Source: CAYOWK01 sp964407665 (lineage in GTDB: Bacteria > Pseudomonadota > Alphaproteobacteria > Caulobacterales > Hyphomonadaceae). From it: DNA of 28,860 bases. Positions 1 to 7,395 of this stretch are shown here, in pieces (within the stretch, counting starts at the first letter, position 1; each line of letters opens with the position of its first letter). The notes beneath the pieces are model-generated. The model did not search any database and was not told where the DNA came from. It saw only the letters and a program-made list of their open reading frames with translations. The DNA lies in NCBI GenBank assembly GCA_964407665.1, contig CAYOWK010000048.1, positions 1 to 28,860 on the forward strand, in the 5' to 3' direction. A program made the position numbers and the translations under genes.

Positions 1-1
1 C

Positions 2-44
2 GAGGCGGCTCCCGCCTCCGCGCACCGCCTGCAATTTCTGCAGG
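2..44. repeat. Two adjacent perfect hairpins at the window start
   Basis: GAGGCGG (2-8) pairs with CCGCCTC (12-18) across a 3-base loop. CCTGCA (28-33) pairs with TGCAGG (39-44) across ATTTC. Neither is followed by a T run, so they are not textbook terminators. They lie directly before the rpoD remnant. Confidence 0.4.
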
Positions 45-60
45 CCGGACCACAGGATCC

Positions 61-245
<185 letters not shown>

Positions 246-515
246 GGTCGCGCTTCTTACCGTCTCAGGTCGCCTACGGCCTTTGTGGTTACCCGGCGCT
301 GGACGACAGCAGGATTGCGTGGTCTGCGTCGTCGGGCAGCGGATGCGTCGCCGGACGGGGGTGTGTGCCCTGCTTGTTCCAGTCTGCGTGCCGGGCTAGC
401 CTGGCGTCAAATCGAGCGTATGGACTTCTGATGGACCTGCCGGCCGAGAACCAGCTTCGACCAACTGCCGACACAGCCGCCGCCGCGCAAGCCTTCAAAC
501 AGGGCGTGCGCATGG
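246..515. other. Segment with no confident gene between the rpoD remnant and the radical SAM gene
   Basis: No recognisable protein lies here. One possible element is an ATG at 431 whose frame (MDLPAENQLRP and onward to KQGVRMV) runs into the radical SAM gene one base out of register. It may be the true N-terminus of that gene. No clear -35/-10 pair or strong ribosome binding site was found. Confidence 0.4.
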
Positions 516-1370
516 TTGAAAATCGAAGTGTTCTCGTATTGCAACCGGCGCTGCTGGTTTTGCCCGAACGCCACGCACGACCGAATCTCGACCAATATAT
601 TGATGCAGCCAGAGACCTACAGCTCCATAATCGATCAGCTGGCGTCCATCAACTACGATGGAATGATTACCTACAGTCGCTATAACGAGCCATTCGCGGA
701 TCGCGTGATTCTCGACCGTATTCGCGAAGCGCACGAGAAGCTTCCAGATGCAAAGCTCCACACCAACACAAACGGCGACTATCTGGACCCAGAGTATCTG
801 GCCGAGATTTATGATGCCGGGATGCGAAGCCTCAACATCCAGTTCTATCTCAAGAACGAGGAACGCTACAACCACGAAGCAATTCGGCGGCGTGGCGAGC
901 AGACCATCGCACGGCTCAAACTTCCATACAGGCTGGTTCGCGACGAGCCCGGTGAATGGCTCGAGTACGCCTTTGAATTTCGTGATATGAAAATTCGTGG
1001 CTACGGTCGGAATTTCGAAAGCGGAGGCACCAGCCGGGGCGACGAAGTGGATATCAACAGGGACTATGTCCGCACCATGCCGTGCATGATGCCGTTCTGG
1101 TCTGTCTATGTTGACTACAATGGCAAGATGACACCGTGTTGCAATATTCGCTCGGACATACCCGCTCATGCGGACTATGTGGTCGGTGATCTGAACGCGC
1201 AACCGGATATCTTCCTCAACTATGCCAGCCAGCGTGCGGTCAGCTTTCGTCGATCGCTGCTGAATACCGATGTGAAGGAGGGGCTATGCAGCAACTGCCA
1301 TTTTGCATTCGAGTCCCCGACAGATCAGGACGCTGCGAATATGGCCAGGCTGCTGGCGGCGACGGCCTGA
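516..1370 (+). CDS. Radical SAM protein with SPASM/twitch-like C-terminal cysteines
   Basis: The CxxxCxxC cluster motif of the radical SAM superfamily is present as C9-N-R-R-C13-W-F-C16. It would bind a 4Fe-4S cluster that cleaves S-adenosylmethionine. A second cysteine set, C190, C208-C209, C258 and C261, suggests an auxiliary cluster of SPASM/twitch type. The substrate cannot be read from the sequence. The start used is TTG 516, which lies only eight codons before the motif, so the N-terminus looks short. Dropping one G near 518-519 would join an upstream frame from ATG 431 and give a natural RMV-KIEVFSYC lead-in, so a frameshift is possible. The acyltransferase gene starts 15 bases after the stop, suggesting one operon. 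Base composition is visibly less GC-rich than the rest of the window (31 of 60 G+C in 601-660). Family assignment is firm; function is unknown. Confidence 0.85.
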   Translation: MKIEVFSYCNRRCWFCPNATHDRISTNILMQPETYSSIIDQLASINYDGMITYSRYNEPFADRVILDRIREAHEKLPDAKLHTNTNGDYLDPEYLAEIYDAGMRSLNIQFYLKNEERYNHEAIRRRGEQTIARLKLPYRLVRDEPGEWLEYAFEFRDMKIRGYGRNFESGGTSRGDEVDINRDYVRTMPCMMPFWSVYVDYNGKMTPCCNIRSDIPAHADYVVGDLNAQPDIFLNYASQRAVSFRRSLLNTDVKEGLCSNCHFAFESPTDQDAANMARLLAATA

Positions 1371-1385
1371 GAGGCAGGTGACATT

Positions 1386-2114
1386 GTGCTCGATTATGCG
1401 TCGCTGACAGCCAGACTGGCGCCGGTCGGAATTCGCTTTCTGGTCCCTCCCCAGGTCCACGCTCTACACGCGGAGATCGCGCTCGAACCGCCCTGCGACG
1501 TCGCTGCGGAGGTCAACCTGGGCGAAAAATTCAGGATCGGTGCGTTCACCAGCCTGAATGGCGGCTTCATCAAGGATGTCAGCATCGGGCGCTATTGCTC
1601 GTTTGCGCGCGACGTCCAGATTGGCCACGGCGCTCATCCAACCAGCTGGCTGTCCGTATCGCCCCTGCAATACAACACCGGAAACTATCGTAACTGGCCA
1701 GAGCAGGCGGCTGCCCTGAGCGGGGGAGCGGACCGGATTGCGCCTGTTCCTTTCCAGTGGTGGGCGCACACCACAATCGGCAACGATGTCTGGCTAGGCA
1801 ATCATGTGATCGTCAAGGATGGCGTCACGATCGGCGACGGCGCTGTGGTGGGTGCAGGCAGCGTCGTTACCCGCGATGTTCCGCCCTACGCCATCGTGGC
1901 CGGTTCGCCTGCGAAGCTTATCCGGTTCCGGTTCCCGGATCGGGTGATCGAGCGTCTGCTGGCGCTGCAGTGGTGGCGCTATAAAATGGCCGACTTTGGC
2001 CCGACGCCCTTTGCGGATATCGAAGGTGCGATCTCCCATATCGAGGCTTGTATCGCAGACGGCAGCATTCGGCCCTATGAGCCACAAGTCGTGACGGTTG
2101 CTGACCTCGAGTAG
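1386..2114 (+). CDS. CatB-like hexapeptide-repeat O-acyltransferase
   Basis: A 242-residue protein with left-handed beta-helix hexapeptide repeats. One set lies around residues 50-82 and a clean set around 125-165 (IGNDVWLGNHVIVKDGVTIG, then VVGAGSVVTRDV), ending in the typical AIVAGSPAKLIR. H81 and H84 in IGHGAHPTSWLS occupy the place of the catalytic histidine of xenobiotic/CatB acetyltransferases, and the insertion after it (about 90-120) is the usual CatB excursion. It would transfer an acetyl or acyl group from a CoA ester to a hydroxyl. The start is GTG 1386, preceded by AGGCAGGTGA. It directly follows the radical SAM gene, so the two probably modify the same molecule. Such enzymes acylate either surface sugars or antibiotics; context does not decide which. 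Confidence 0.85.
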   Translation: MLDYASLTARLAPVGIRFLVPPQVHALHAEIALEPPCDVAAEVNLGEKFRIGAFTSLNGGFIKDVSIGRYCSFARDVQIGHGAHPTSWLSVSPLQYNTGNYRNWPEQAAALSGGADRIAPVPFQWWAHTTIGNDVWLGNHVIVKDGVTIGDGAVVGAGSVVTRDVPPYAIVAGSPAKLIRFRFPDRVIERLLALQWWRYKMADFGPTPFADIEGAISHIEACIADGSIRPYEPQVVTVADLE

Positions 2115-2208
2115 GTCTGTCCCGTTGCTGCGCAGGCCGCCGGACGGGATTTATCCGATCCGGTGTCCCGGCCCGGCGCCGGTCATTATCGAGGAGGGAC
2201 CGCGTCCG

Positions 2209-2628
2209 TTGAACGTAACTCACAACATCCCGACACGCGGCCCCGGCCTCTACGAGATCACCGGGAACGCGCGCGCCTTCATCGAGACATCCCGCGCCGC
2301 AAGTGGCCTGCTCACCGCCTTCGTGCAGCACACCTCGTGCTCGCTGGTTATCCAGGAGAATGCCGACCCCGACGTGAGGCGCGACCTCGCCGAGTTCTTC
2401 GCGCGCCTCGCGCCCTCGTTGCGCGACCCCGCAATGGACTGGGTGCGCCACCGCACCGAAGGGCCGGACGACATGCCCGCGCACATCCGGGCTGCGTTGC
2501 TGCCGACATCGATCTCCATCCCGGTCATTGATGGCGATCTGGCGCTGGGCACATGGCAGGGGCTCTACCTGTTCGAGCATCGCGAGGCGCCACAGTCCCG
2601 CCGCGTCGTCCTGCATCTATCGGCATGA
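2209..2628 (+). CDS. YjbQ/UPF0047 family protein (secondary thiamine-phosphate synthase family)
   Basis: The whole protein matches the YjbQ family: FVQHTSCSLVIQENAD with the conserved His and Cys, then W.RHRTEGPDDMPAHI, and the C-terminal LGTWQGLYLFEHR. Members form a compact trimer with a His-rich putative active site, and some have weak thiamine-phosphate synthase activity; the physiological role is unsettled. I chose the TTG start at 2209 because GAGGAGGGA lies 9 bases upstream and the result (139 aa) equals the family's normal length. An in-frame start at 2098 would add a non-conserved 37-residue leader overlapping the acyltransferase. The stop overlaps the next gene's ATG, so the two are probably translationally coupled. 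Confidence 0.85.
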   Translation: MNVTHNIPTRGPGLYEITGNARAFIETSRAASGLLTAFVQHTSCSLVIQENADPDVRRDLAEFFARLAPSLRDPAMDWVRHRTEGPDDMPAHIRAALLPTSISIPVIDGDLALGTWQGLYLFEHREAPQSRRVVLHLSA

Positions 2629-3956
2629 TTGAGCGAGCCGGAGGGCAGGGGCTGAGCAGACTACATCTACCGCACCGGATCCGGGCCCTGCCTGTGCTGG
2701 CGGCTGCAATGGCGCTGGCGGCCGCCTGCGCCACACCGATCGCGACTCCGCGCGCCGCGCCCGCTCCAGCTGCGCCCGCCGCTGCCCCGGCCTTACCGGA
2801 GCCGGTGGCCGTCATCCCCGCTCGTCCGGCCCCGCGCGAGACGCCAGCGGACTCCATGCCGCCCGTCCAGTCTTCGCCGCCGGCCCCTCCAAAGACGAAC
2901 GAGTTCCAGGCCTGGTTCGACGGCCTGCGGGCCGCATCCTGCCCAACAGGCGCCAAGGGCATGAAGGCGCCCAAGGCGGTCGATCTGACCGTGCGTCCCG
3001 TCACGCTCGACCGTCTTGGCGCGGGGCGCAAGACCATCGGCGACCTGAGCTTTGTCGGCGGCTTTCAGCTGACCGCCGACAGCGACCGTTTCGGCGGGCT
3101 GTCCGGGCTCGACACGCGCGACGACGGAGGCCTGCTGGCGGTCTCGGACAATGGCGCGTTCGTCTGGATCGATCTGGCGAAGGATGGGGTCACGCCCGTC
3201 GCGGCCCGGCTCTCCGCCCTCCGCAACGAGGCCGGGGAGAGCTTCGCCAACAAGGCGGACGCCGATGCAGAGGGCCTCGCGCTCATCGATGGCGTCGCGC
3301 TGGTCTCGTTCGAGCAGGACCACAGGGTCCTCGCCTTCGACGTCGCAACCTGCGGGGCAGGCGCCCGGGCGGCGCCGGTCCTCAAACCTCAGGGAGCGAT
3401 CCAGGCCGCGCTCCACCGGCGCTCGATAGCGGCCGGAGCCAACACCGGCGTCGAGGCGCTGGCGGTCACGCGGGATGGAATGCTGTTCGCGGGTGTCGAG
3501 CAGCTGAATGGCGGCGCCGCCCCGCTGTCCGTGCGGGCCATGGAAGGCGCGCCCGACTTCGCAGCCTCGATTGGCGCGGGGTCGCCCGACCTCGTGGGCA
3601 TGGACGTGCTGGAGAGCGCGGACGGCAGGACGGTCCGGGTCTATTCGCTGCACAGGACCCCTGCGGTGATGGGCGACGCCATCGTGGTTCTGGAAACGGA
3701 GTTCACGCGCTGGGTCGATGCGTCCGGCCTGCCTGCCAGGCCCGCCGGCGACCTGAAGGAGCGGGCGGCTGTTCGCTATCGCAAGACCTCCGAACGCAAG
3801 CTGGCCGGCATGGGGGCGCTGCTTCTCAACATCGACAACTTCGAGGGGATCGCCGTCCGCGAGACGCCTGATGGCCGCATCCGGCTCTATCTGGTCTCGG
3901 ACGACAACTTCTCGGCCAGCCAGCGCACCCTGCTGATGGTGTTCGAGATCCGCTGA
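2625..3956 (+). CDS. Phytase-like (esterase-like) lipoprotein
   Basis: 443 residues from ATG 2625, which overlaps the yjbQ-like stop as ATGA. The N-terminus has an Arg-containing n-region, a hydrophobic stretch and the lipobox LAAAC with C35, so export and lipidation are expected. A Pro/Ala-rich linker follows (about 40-95). The rest matches the 'esterase-like activity of phytase' domain (PF13449 type): GGLSGLD..DDGGLLAVSDNG, an internal GVEALAV segment, and a C-terminal NFEGIAVRETPDGRIRLYLVSDDN. Such domains are beta-propellers whose substrates are mostly unproven. Phosphate-ester hydrolysis in the periplasm or at the outer membrane is the best guess. An in-frame start at 2553 would bury the signal peptide, so 2625 is preferred. 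Confidence 0.8.
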   Translation: MIERAGGQGLSRLHLPHRIRALPVLAAAMALAAACATPIATPRAAPAPAAPAAAPALPEPVAVIPARPAPRETPADSMPPVQSSPPAPPKTNEFQAWFDGLRAASCPTGAKGMKAPKAVDLTVRPVTLDRLGAGRKTIGDLSFVGGFQLTADSDRFGGLSGLDTRDDGGLLAVSDNGAFVWIDLAKDGVTPVAARLSALRNEAGESFANKADADAEGLALIDGVALVSFEQDHRVLAFDVATCGAGARAAPVLKPQGAIQAALHRRSIAAGANTGVEALAVTRDGMLFAGVEQLNGGAAPLSVRAMEGAPDFAASIGAGSPDLVGMDVLESADGRTVRVYSLHRTPAVMGDAIVVLETEFTRWVDASGLPARPAGDLKERAAVRYRKTSERKLAGMGALLLNIDNFEGIAVRETPDGRIRLYLVSDDNFSASQRTLLMVFEIR

Positions 3957-4031
3957 GCAACCTGGCCAGCCGCTACGGAACGGGATGCCGCATGCTGCGA
4001 ATGGCGCCAGCGTATTGATCTTCAGGTTGAT

Positions 4032-4054
4032 CTCCTGTGTGATCTACACAGGAG
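4032..4054. promoter_or_regulatory. Perfect 9-bp inverted repeat upstream of the MarR gene (operator candidate)
   Basis: CTCCTGTGT (4032-4040) and ACACAGGAG (4046-4054) are exact reverse complements around GATCT. It lies 55 bases before the MarR start and has no T run, so it looks like an operator rather than a terminator. MarR dimers commonly bind 16-20 bp palindromes near their own promoter. The repeated word TATGCAGAA (at about 4077 and 4109) lies between it and the start. Confidence 0.5.
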
Positions 4055-4109
4055 CGACGACCGCAGAATGATGTATATGCAGAAATGGCGGTCGCAACGA
4101 TAACTGCGT

Positions 4110-4610
4110 ATGCAGAACAAGATCGAACTACTGGACTATGTGCGGGCGGATTGCCTTGCGGCCTCGACGCGACGGACGGCGCGGGCGGTCAGCAACTACC
4201 TCAATACCATGCTTCGGCCTGTGGACCTCAATGTCGGGCAGTTCGGTCTGCTGGCTGTCATCGCCAAGAAGCCCGACCGGACGTTGCGGGAGATTGGCGA
4301 GCTGCTGATCCTCGATGACAGCACCATGACCCGCAACCTTGCCGTGCTGGAGCGCCGGGGGCTGGTGCACGGCGAAGGCGGGCGCGGCCGCAGCGGAAAG
4401 CGTGTCTCGCTTACGGATGAAGGCCAGCGGCTTCTGGAAGCGGGGCAACCCCTCTGGGAAGAGGCCAACCGCAATCTCGCGTCGGCTGTTCCGGCGCATA
4501 TTCTCGAAGCGGGCAAGCTGTTCCTCGACGACCTGGCAGACGCCGCCGAGAGGCTGAACCCCAACGTCATCACGCGCACGCTTGCCACCGCCGACCTTGG
4601 CGTGCACTAG
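4110..4610 (+). CDS. MarR-family transcriptional regulator
   Basis: 166 residues with the MarR winged-helix layout. An N-terminal dimerisation helix is followed by a helix-turn-helix (about 58-85, LREIGELLILDDSTMTRNLAVLE), the wing with the family pattern RGLV..E.GRGRSGKRVSLTDEG (about 87-110), and C-terminal helices. It probably represses its own promoter and perhaps a neighbour until a ligand binds; the ligand is not evident. There is no strong ribosome binding site before ATG 4110. The gene stands alone between the phytase-like gene and a convergent small exported protein. The palindrome at 4032-4054 is its likely site. Confidence 0.88.
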   Translation: MQNKIELLDYVRADCLAASTRRTARAVSNYLNTMLRPVDLNVGQFGLLAVIAKKPDRTLREIGELLILDDSTMTRNLAVLERRGLVHGEGGRGRSGKRVSLTDEGQRLLEAGQPLWEEANRNLASAVPAHILEAGKLFLDDLADAAERLNPNVITRTLATADLGVH

Positions 4611-4672
4611 GCAGGGCCTTGATCGGGCCGGACCCGGACGCAGCGGGAACCGGGATCATCAGGGCTCTGCCT
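4609..4672. terminator. Long imperfect inverted repeat between convergent genes
   Basis: AGGCAGGGCCTTGATC (from 4609) pairs imperfectly with GATCATCAGGGCTCTGCCT (to 4672), with a GC-rich interior. It starts on the MarR stop codon and ends 29 bases before the stop of the convergent small gene. It is a plausible bidirectional terminator, although neither side has a good T tract. Confidence 0.4.
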
Positions 4673-4700
4673 GACAATCCCGCCCGGCGTGCGATAGACG

Positions 4701-4988
4701 TTACTTCGCGGCGGCGACGGAGGCCGTGCCGGCGGCGCGATCAACCGTGCAGACAACGCGACCCTTCGAGCCTGCCGTCGTGACGCGCATGCTGAAGCTA
4801 TAGGCGCTCGTCGTCACCTTGTTGACGTCGTTGCCGTCGTCGAAGCTGACTTTTTCCGGCGCGGGCGTCTGGGCCATGACGGCGGATTTGCACAGTTGCT
4901 TGCCCTTCGTGATGGAGACGTCGGCGAGAGCCGGCGCAGCCATGGCGAGGGCGAGGGCGGGGAGGAAGACCAGGGAGGAAAGGCGCAT
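4701..4988 (-). CDS. Small secreted protein of unknown function
   Basis: 95 residues from the ATG at 4986-4988. The N-terminus MRLSSLVFLPALALAMAAP followed by ALA is a clear Sec signal peptide with cleavage expected after ALA. The mature part of about 70 residues carries two cysteines (in KQLCKS and RVVCTV) that could form a disulfide, and it ends in an Ala-rich tail. An upstream ATG (5001-5003) would add five charged residues. I prefer the inner ATG because GGAG lies about 9 bases before it. I recognise no family. It is divergent from the dienelactone hydrolase and sits behind an operator-like repeat at 5026-5055. Confidence 0.7.
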   Translation of the reverse strand: MRLSSLVFLPALALAMAAPALADVSITKGKQLCKSAVMAQTPAPEKVSFDDGNDVNKVTTSAYSFSMRVTTAGSKGRVVCTVDRAAGTASVAAAK

Positions 4989-5025
4989 TTTCTTGTTCTC
5001 CATTGGCTGGGTCGAGCCAGCCGCC

Positions 5026-5056
5026 TGACACTGTCTAGGGGTTTAGACGCTGTCAA
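5026..5056 (-). promoter_or_regulatory. Inverted repeat over a minus-strand TTGACA box (promoter/operator candidate)
   Basis: TGACACTGTCTA (5026-5037) and TAGACGCTGTCA (5044-5055) pair at 10 of 12 positions around GGGGTT. On the minus strand the outer part reads TTGACA (5051-5056), a consensus -35; no good -10 follows. The repeat is placed to control the small secreted protein, with a second hairpin, GGCTGG/CCAGCC (5005-5022), in its leader. Confidence 0.4.
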
Positions 5057-5143
5057 GCGACGCGACGTGAGCCTCACGCGTTCGTGTGAACCATTCGCAG
5101 TACGTGAAGATAGTGTGGCCCGGCGACGCAGGGAGCGATGACC

Positions 5144-6031
5144 ATGAAGCCCACACCCCTCAAGCCGACCCGTGAGATGCTCGATCTCTACAACGACTAC
5201 GCACACAGCGTGATCGACCGGCGAACGTTCATGGACCGGCTGTCGCGCTACGCCGTTGGCGGCGTCACGGTGGCGATGCTGGCCGAGATGCTGGCGCCGA
5301 AATACGCCGAGGCGCAGCAGTTTCGCGAGGATGATCCGCAATTCCGGGGCGAGCGCATCGTCTACAAGTCTCCCGATGGCGCGGGCGAGATGGGCGGCTA
5401 TCTGGTCCGCCGCGCCGATGCGAAGGGCAAGCTGCCTGCCATGCTGGTGGTCCACGAGAACCGCGGCCTCAACCCCCATATCGCCGATGTGGCGCGCCGG
5501 GCGGCGCATGCCGGCTATCTCGCCTTCGCGCCGGACGCGCTCTACCCGCTCGGCGGCTATCCGGGCGACGATGACACGGGCCGCGAGATGCAGGCGAAAC
5601 GCGACCGCACCCAGATGCTGAACGACTTCGTGGCGGCGGCTGAATTGCTGCTGAACCATCCTGACTCGACCGGCAAGGTCGGCGTCACGGGCTTCTGCTA
5701 TGGCGGCGCGGTCGCCAACCAGCTGGCGATCCGCGTTCCGCGCCTGTCGTGCTCGGTTCCCTATTACGGTTCGGCTGGAGACCCTGGCGACGCCGGCAAG
5801 GTGAACTGTCCCATCATGGGGATGCTGGCGAGCGCCGACGAACGCGTGAACGCCAGCTGGCCCGCCTGGGAGGCGGCGCTCAAGGCGGCGGGCAAGTCCG
5901 TCACCGTCCACACTTACCCGGACACCCAGCACGGCTTCCACAACGACACGACGCCAAGGTTCGCGCCGGACGCCGCCAAGCTGGCGTGGGAACGGACCGT
6001 CGCCTTCTTCGACGCGCATCTCAAAGTCTAG
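5144..6031 (+). CDS. Dienelactone hydrolase family protein with Tat-like leader
   Basis: Alpha/beta hydrolase of the dienelactone hydrolase type. Counted from the upstream ATG at 5138, the elbow GFCYGG gives nucleophile C187, with D234 (ASADERV) and H265 (TQHGFH) completing the Cys-Asp-His triad and E107 in VVHENRG matching the family's conserved glutamate. Residues 28-60 hold DRRTFMDRL, a hydrophobic stretch and an Ala-Glu-Ala site, resembling a Tat leader, which is common in this exported subgroup. The natural ester or lactone substrate is unknown. I prefer the second ATG (5144) because GGGAG (5131-5135) is 8 bases before it but only 2 before 5138. It is monocistronic and divergent from the small secreted gene. 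Confidence 0.85.
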   Translation: MKPTPLKPTREMLDLYNDYAHSVIDRRTFMDRLSRYAVGGVTVAMLAEMLAPKYAEAQQFREDDPQFRGERIVYKSPDGAGEMGGYLVRRADAKGKLPAMLVVHENRGLNPHIADVARRAAHAGYLAFAPDALYPLGGYPGDDDTGREMQAKRDRTQMLNDFVAAAELLLNHPDSTGKVGVTGFCYGGAVANQLAIRVPRLSCSVPYYGSAGDPGDAGKVNCPIMGMLASADERVNASWPAWEAALKAAGKSVTVHTYPDTQHGFHNDTTPRFAPDAAKLAWERTVAFFDAHLKV

Positions 6032-6112
6032 CCGCCACTCGCCTTCGTCGCGCACGGCATTGACGGCGCGACGGGTTCGCCATCAGATTCCCGCGTGAGA
6101 GTGGGGTCGCCG

Positions 6113-7342
6113 ATGTGCAAGAGTGGACTGCAGTGGCTGGGTCTGGCCGCCGTATCGTTGCTGGCCGGCGGATGCATCTCGGCGCCGGATCTTGGTCCTG
6201 GCGGACTGGCCGGCACGATCGAGCAGAACGCGGCCGACCTCAACGAAGCCCAGACGCGCAGCCTGATCGCGATCATCACCAAGAACGTCCTGCGGGCGCG
6301 CGACGACCAGCCGACAAACTACACGACGATCTCGGGCATCAAGTCCAATCCCGTCCTGCAGCTGAACGGCGCGATGCGGCTCGGCCCGCTCGGCTTCGGC
6401 AATGCGGCCGGGCCGTTCACGGGTTCGGACGCCAGCATCGCGCGCAACGAGACCGCGAACGCCGAATACTCGGTCAATCCGTTCGCCAACAGCGACAACT
6501 ACCAGAGCCTCTACGAGCCGATGGCTCCGGAAATCCTTCGCGCCTATCTCGACAGCGGCTGGCCCGGCGATCTCCTGATCTATGTGTTCATCGATTCTGC
6601 CGAGCTGATGGAGGGCGGGGCCCGGTCGGGCGGACGCTTCTTCGTAAACGCCGACACTGTCAGTGACGGCGCGCCCGCCAGCCGCCAGGCGGACCTGTTC
6701 CGCGCCCTCGTGCGGGACGCCGGCAACGGCACAGTCGAGTTCGAGCCGATCCCCAACGAGATGAAGAACCGCAACTGCCGGCCCTATTCGCCGCGCGATC
6801 TGGTGACGGCCTTCCAGCTCACCGAGACGCCGCCTTCCGAGATCATCGACACCATCGAGCGCCTGACCGAGAAGACCGTCGTGATGGGCTCCCCTGATGA
6901 GAAGGAGGCCGCCCCCGGCGAGACGGCGAAGGCGTTCGCCGGCCAGCTCCACCTCTGCGATCCGCCGCGCAACGAATGGCGCTTCATCAATGCGGCGGAC
7001 GGGCAGGTGCGGGCGACCGTCCGCCTGAGATCATTCGACGACATGGTCTACTTCCTCGGCGAGACCCTGCGCGAGTATCCCAACGCACCCGTGACGTTCG
7101 GCGGCCAGCGCCTGCTCGTGGTGAAGGAGAAGCGCGACGCGAAGAGCGACAATGGCTATTCGGTCGCGGTCGAGCACGGCGGCGAGGCGTATCTCGTCTC
7201 GGGCAACCGCAACCGGCGGTTCAATCCGGACGACGTGTCAGATCGCACCGGCACGGTCCTGTCGCTGCTGAACCAGCTCTATCTGCGTTCGCAGTCGGCC
7301 GAGTTCCTGAGGGCGCCGGACAGCACCTTGCGGGTGAACTAG
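6113..7342 (+). CDS. Large lipoprotein of unknown function
   Basis: 409 residues from ATG 6113. The start gives a short n-region, a hydrophobic core and the lipobox LLAGGC with C21, so it should be lipidated and exported. The GTG at 6095 would only lengthen the leader, and the purine-rich stretch around 6098-6104 fits as its ribosome binding site. The mature protein is mostly soluble, with an early helix (ADLNEAQTRSLIAIITKNVLRARD), a middle region rich in acidic and Pro residues, and a C-terminal segment (SDNGYSVAVEHGGEAYLVS..NRRFNPDDVS). I recognise no catalytic motif and no named family. The gene stands alone, followed by a strong hairpin at 7352-7376. Confidence 0.75.
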   Translation: MCKSGLQWLGLAAVSLLAGGCISAPDLGPGGLAGTIEQNAADLNEAQTRSLIAIITKNVLRARDDQPTNYTTISGIKSNPVLQLNGAMRLGPLGFGNAAGPFTGSDASIARNETANAEYSVNPFANSDNYQSLYEPMAPEILRAYLDSGWPGDLLIYVFIDSAELMEGGARSGGRFFVNADTVSDGAPASRQADLFRALVRDAGNGTVEFEPIPNEMKNRNCRPYSPRDLVTAFQLTETPPSEIIDTIERLTEKTVVMGSPDEKEAAPGETAKAFAGQLHLCDPPRNEWRFINAADGQVRATVRLRSFDDMVYFLGETLREYPNAPVTFGGQRLLVVKEKRDAKSDNGYSVAVEHGGEAYLVSGNRNRRFNPDDVSDRTGTVLSLLNQLYLRSQSAEFLRAPDSTLRVN

Positions 7343-7351
7343 AGCCCGATG

Positions 7352-7376
7352 CCATCAAGCTGAACCAGCTTGATGG
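7352..7376. terminator. Perfect 11-bp hairpin between convergent genes
   Basis: CCATCAAGCTG (7352-7362) pairs exactly with CAGCTTGATGG (7366-7376) around AAC. It lies between the stop of the lipoprotein gene and the stop of purU, so it probably works as a bidirectional terminator. It lacks a long T tract and could instead be a copy of a short dispersed palindrome. Confidence 0.6.
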
Positions 7377-7395
7377 TTGAATCGGTCTCTACACG

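Noticed and set aside
4814..6055. 413-residue minus-strand frame opposite the dienelactone hydrolase and small secreted gene
   Set aside because: Arg/Val-rich with no domain; it covers two supported genes and their divergent promoter region.
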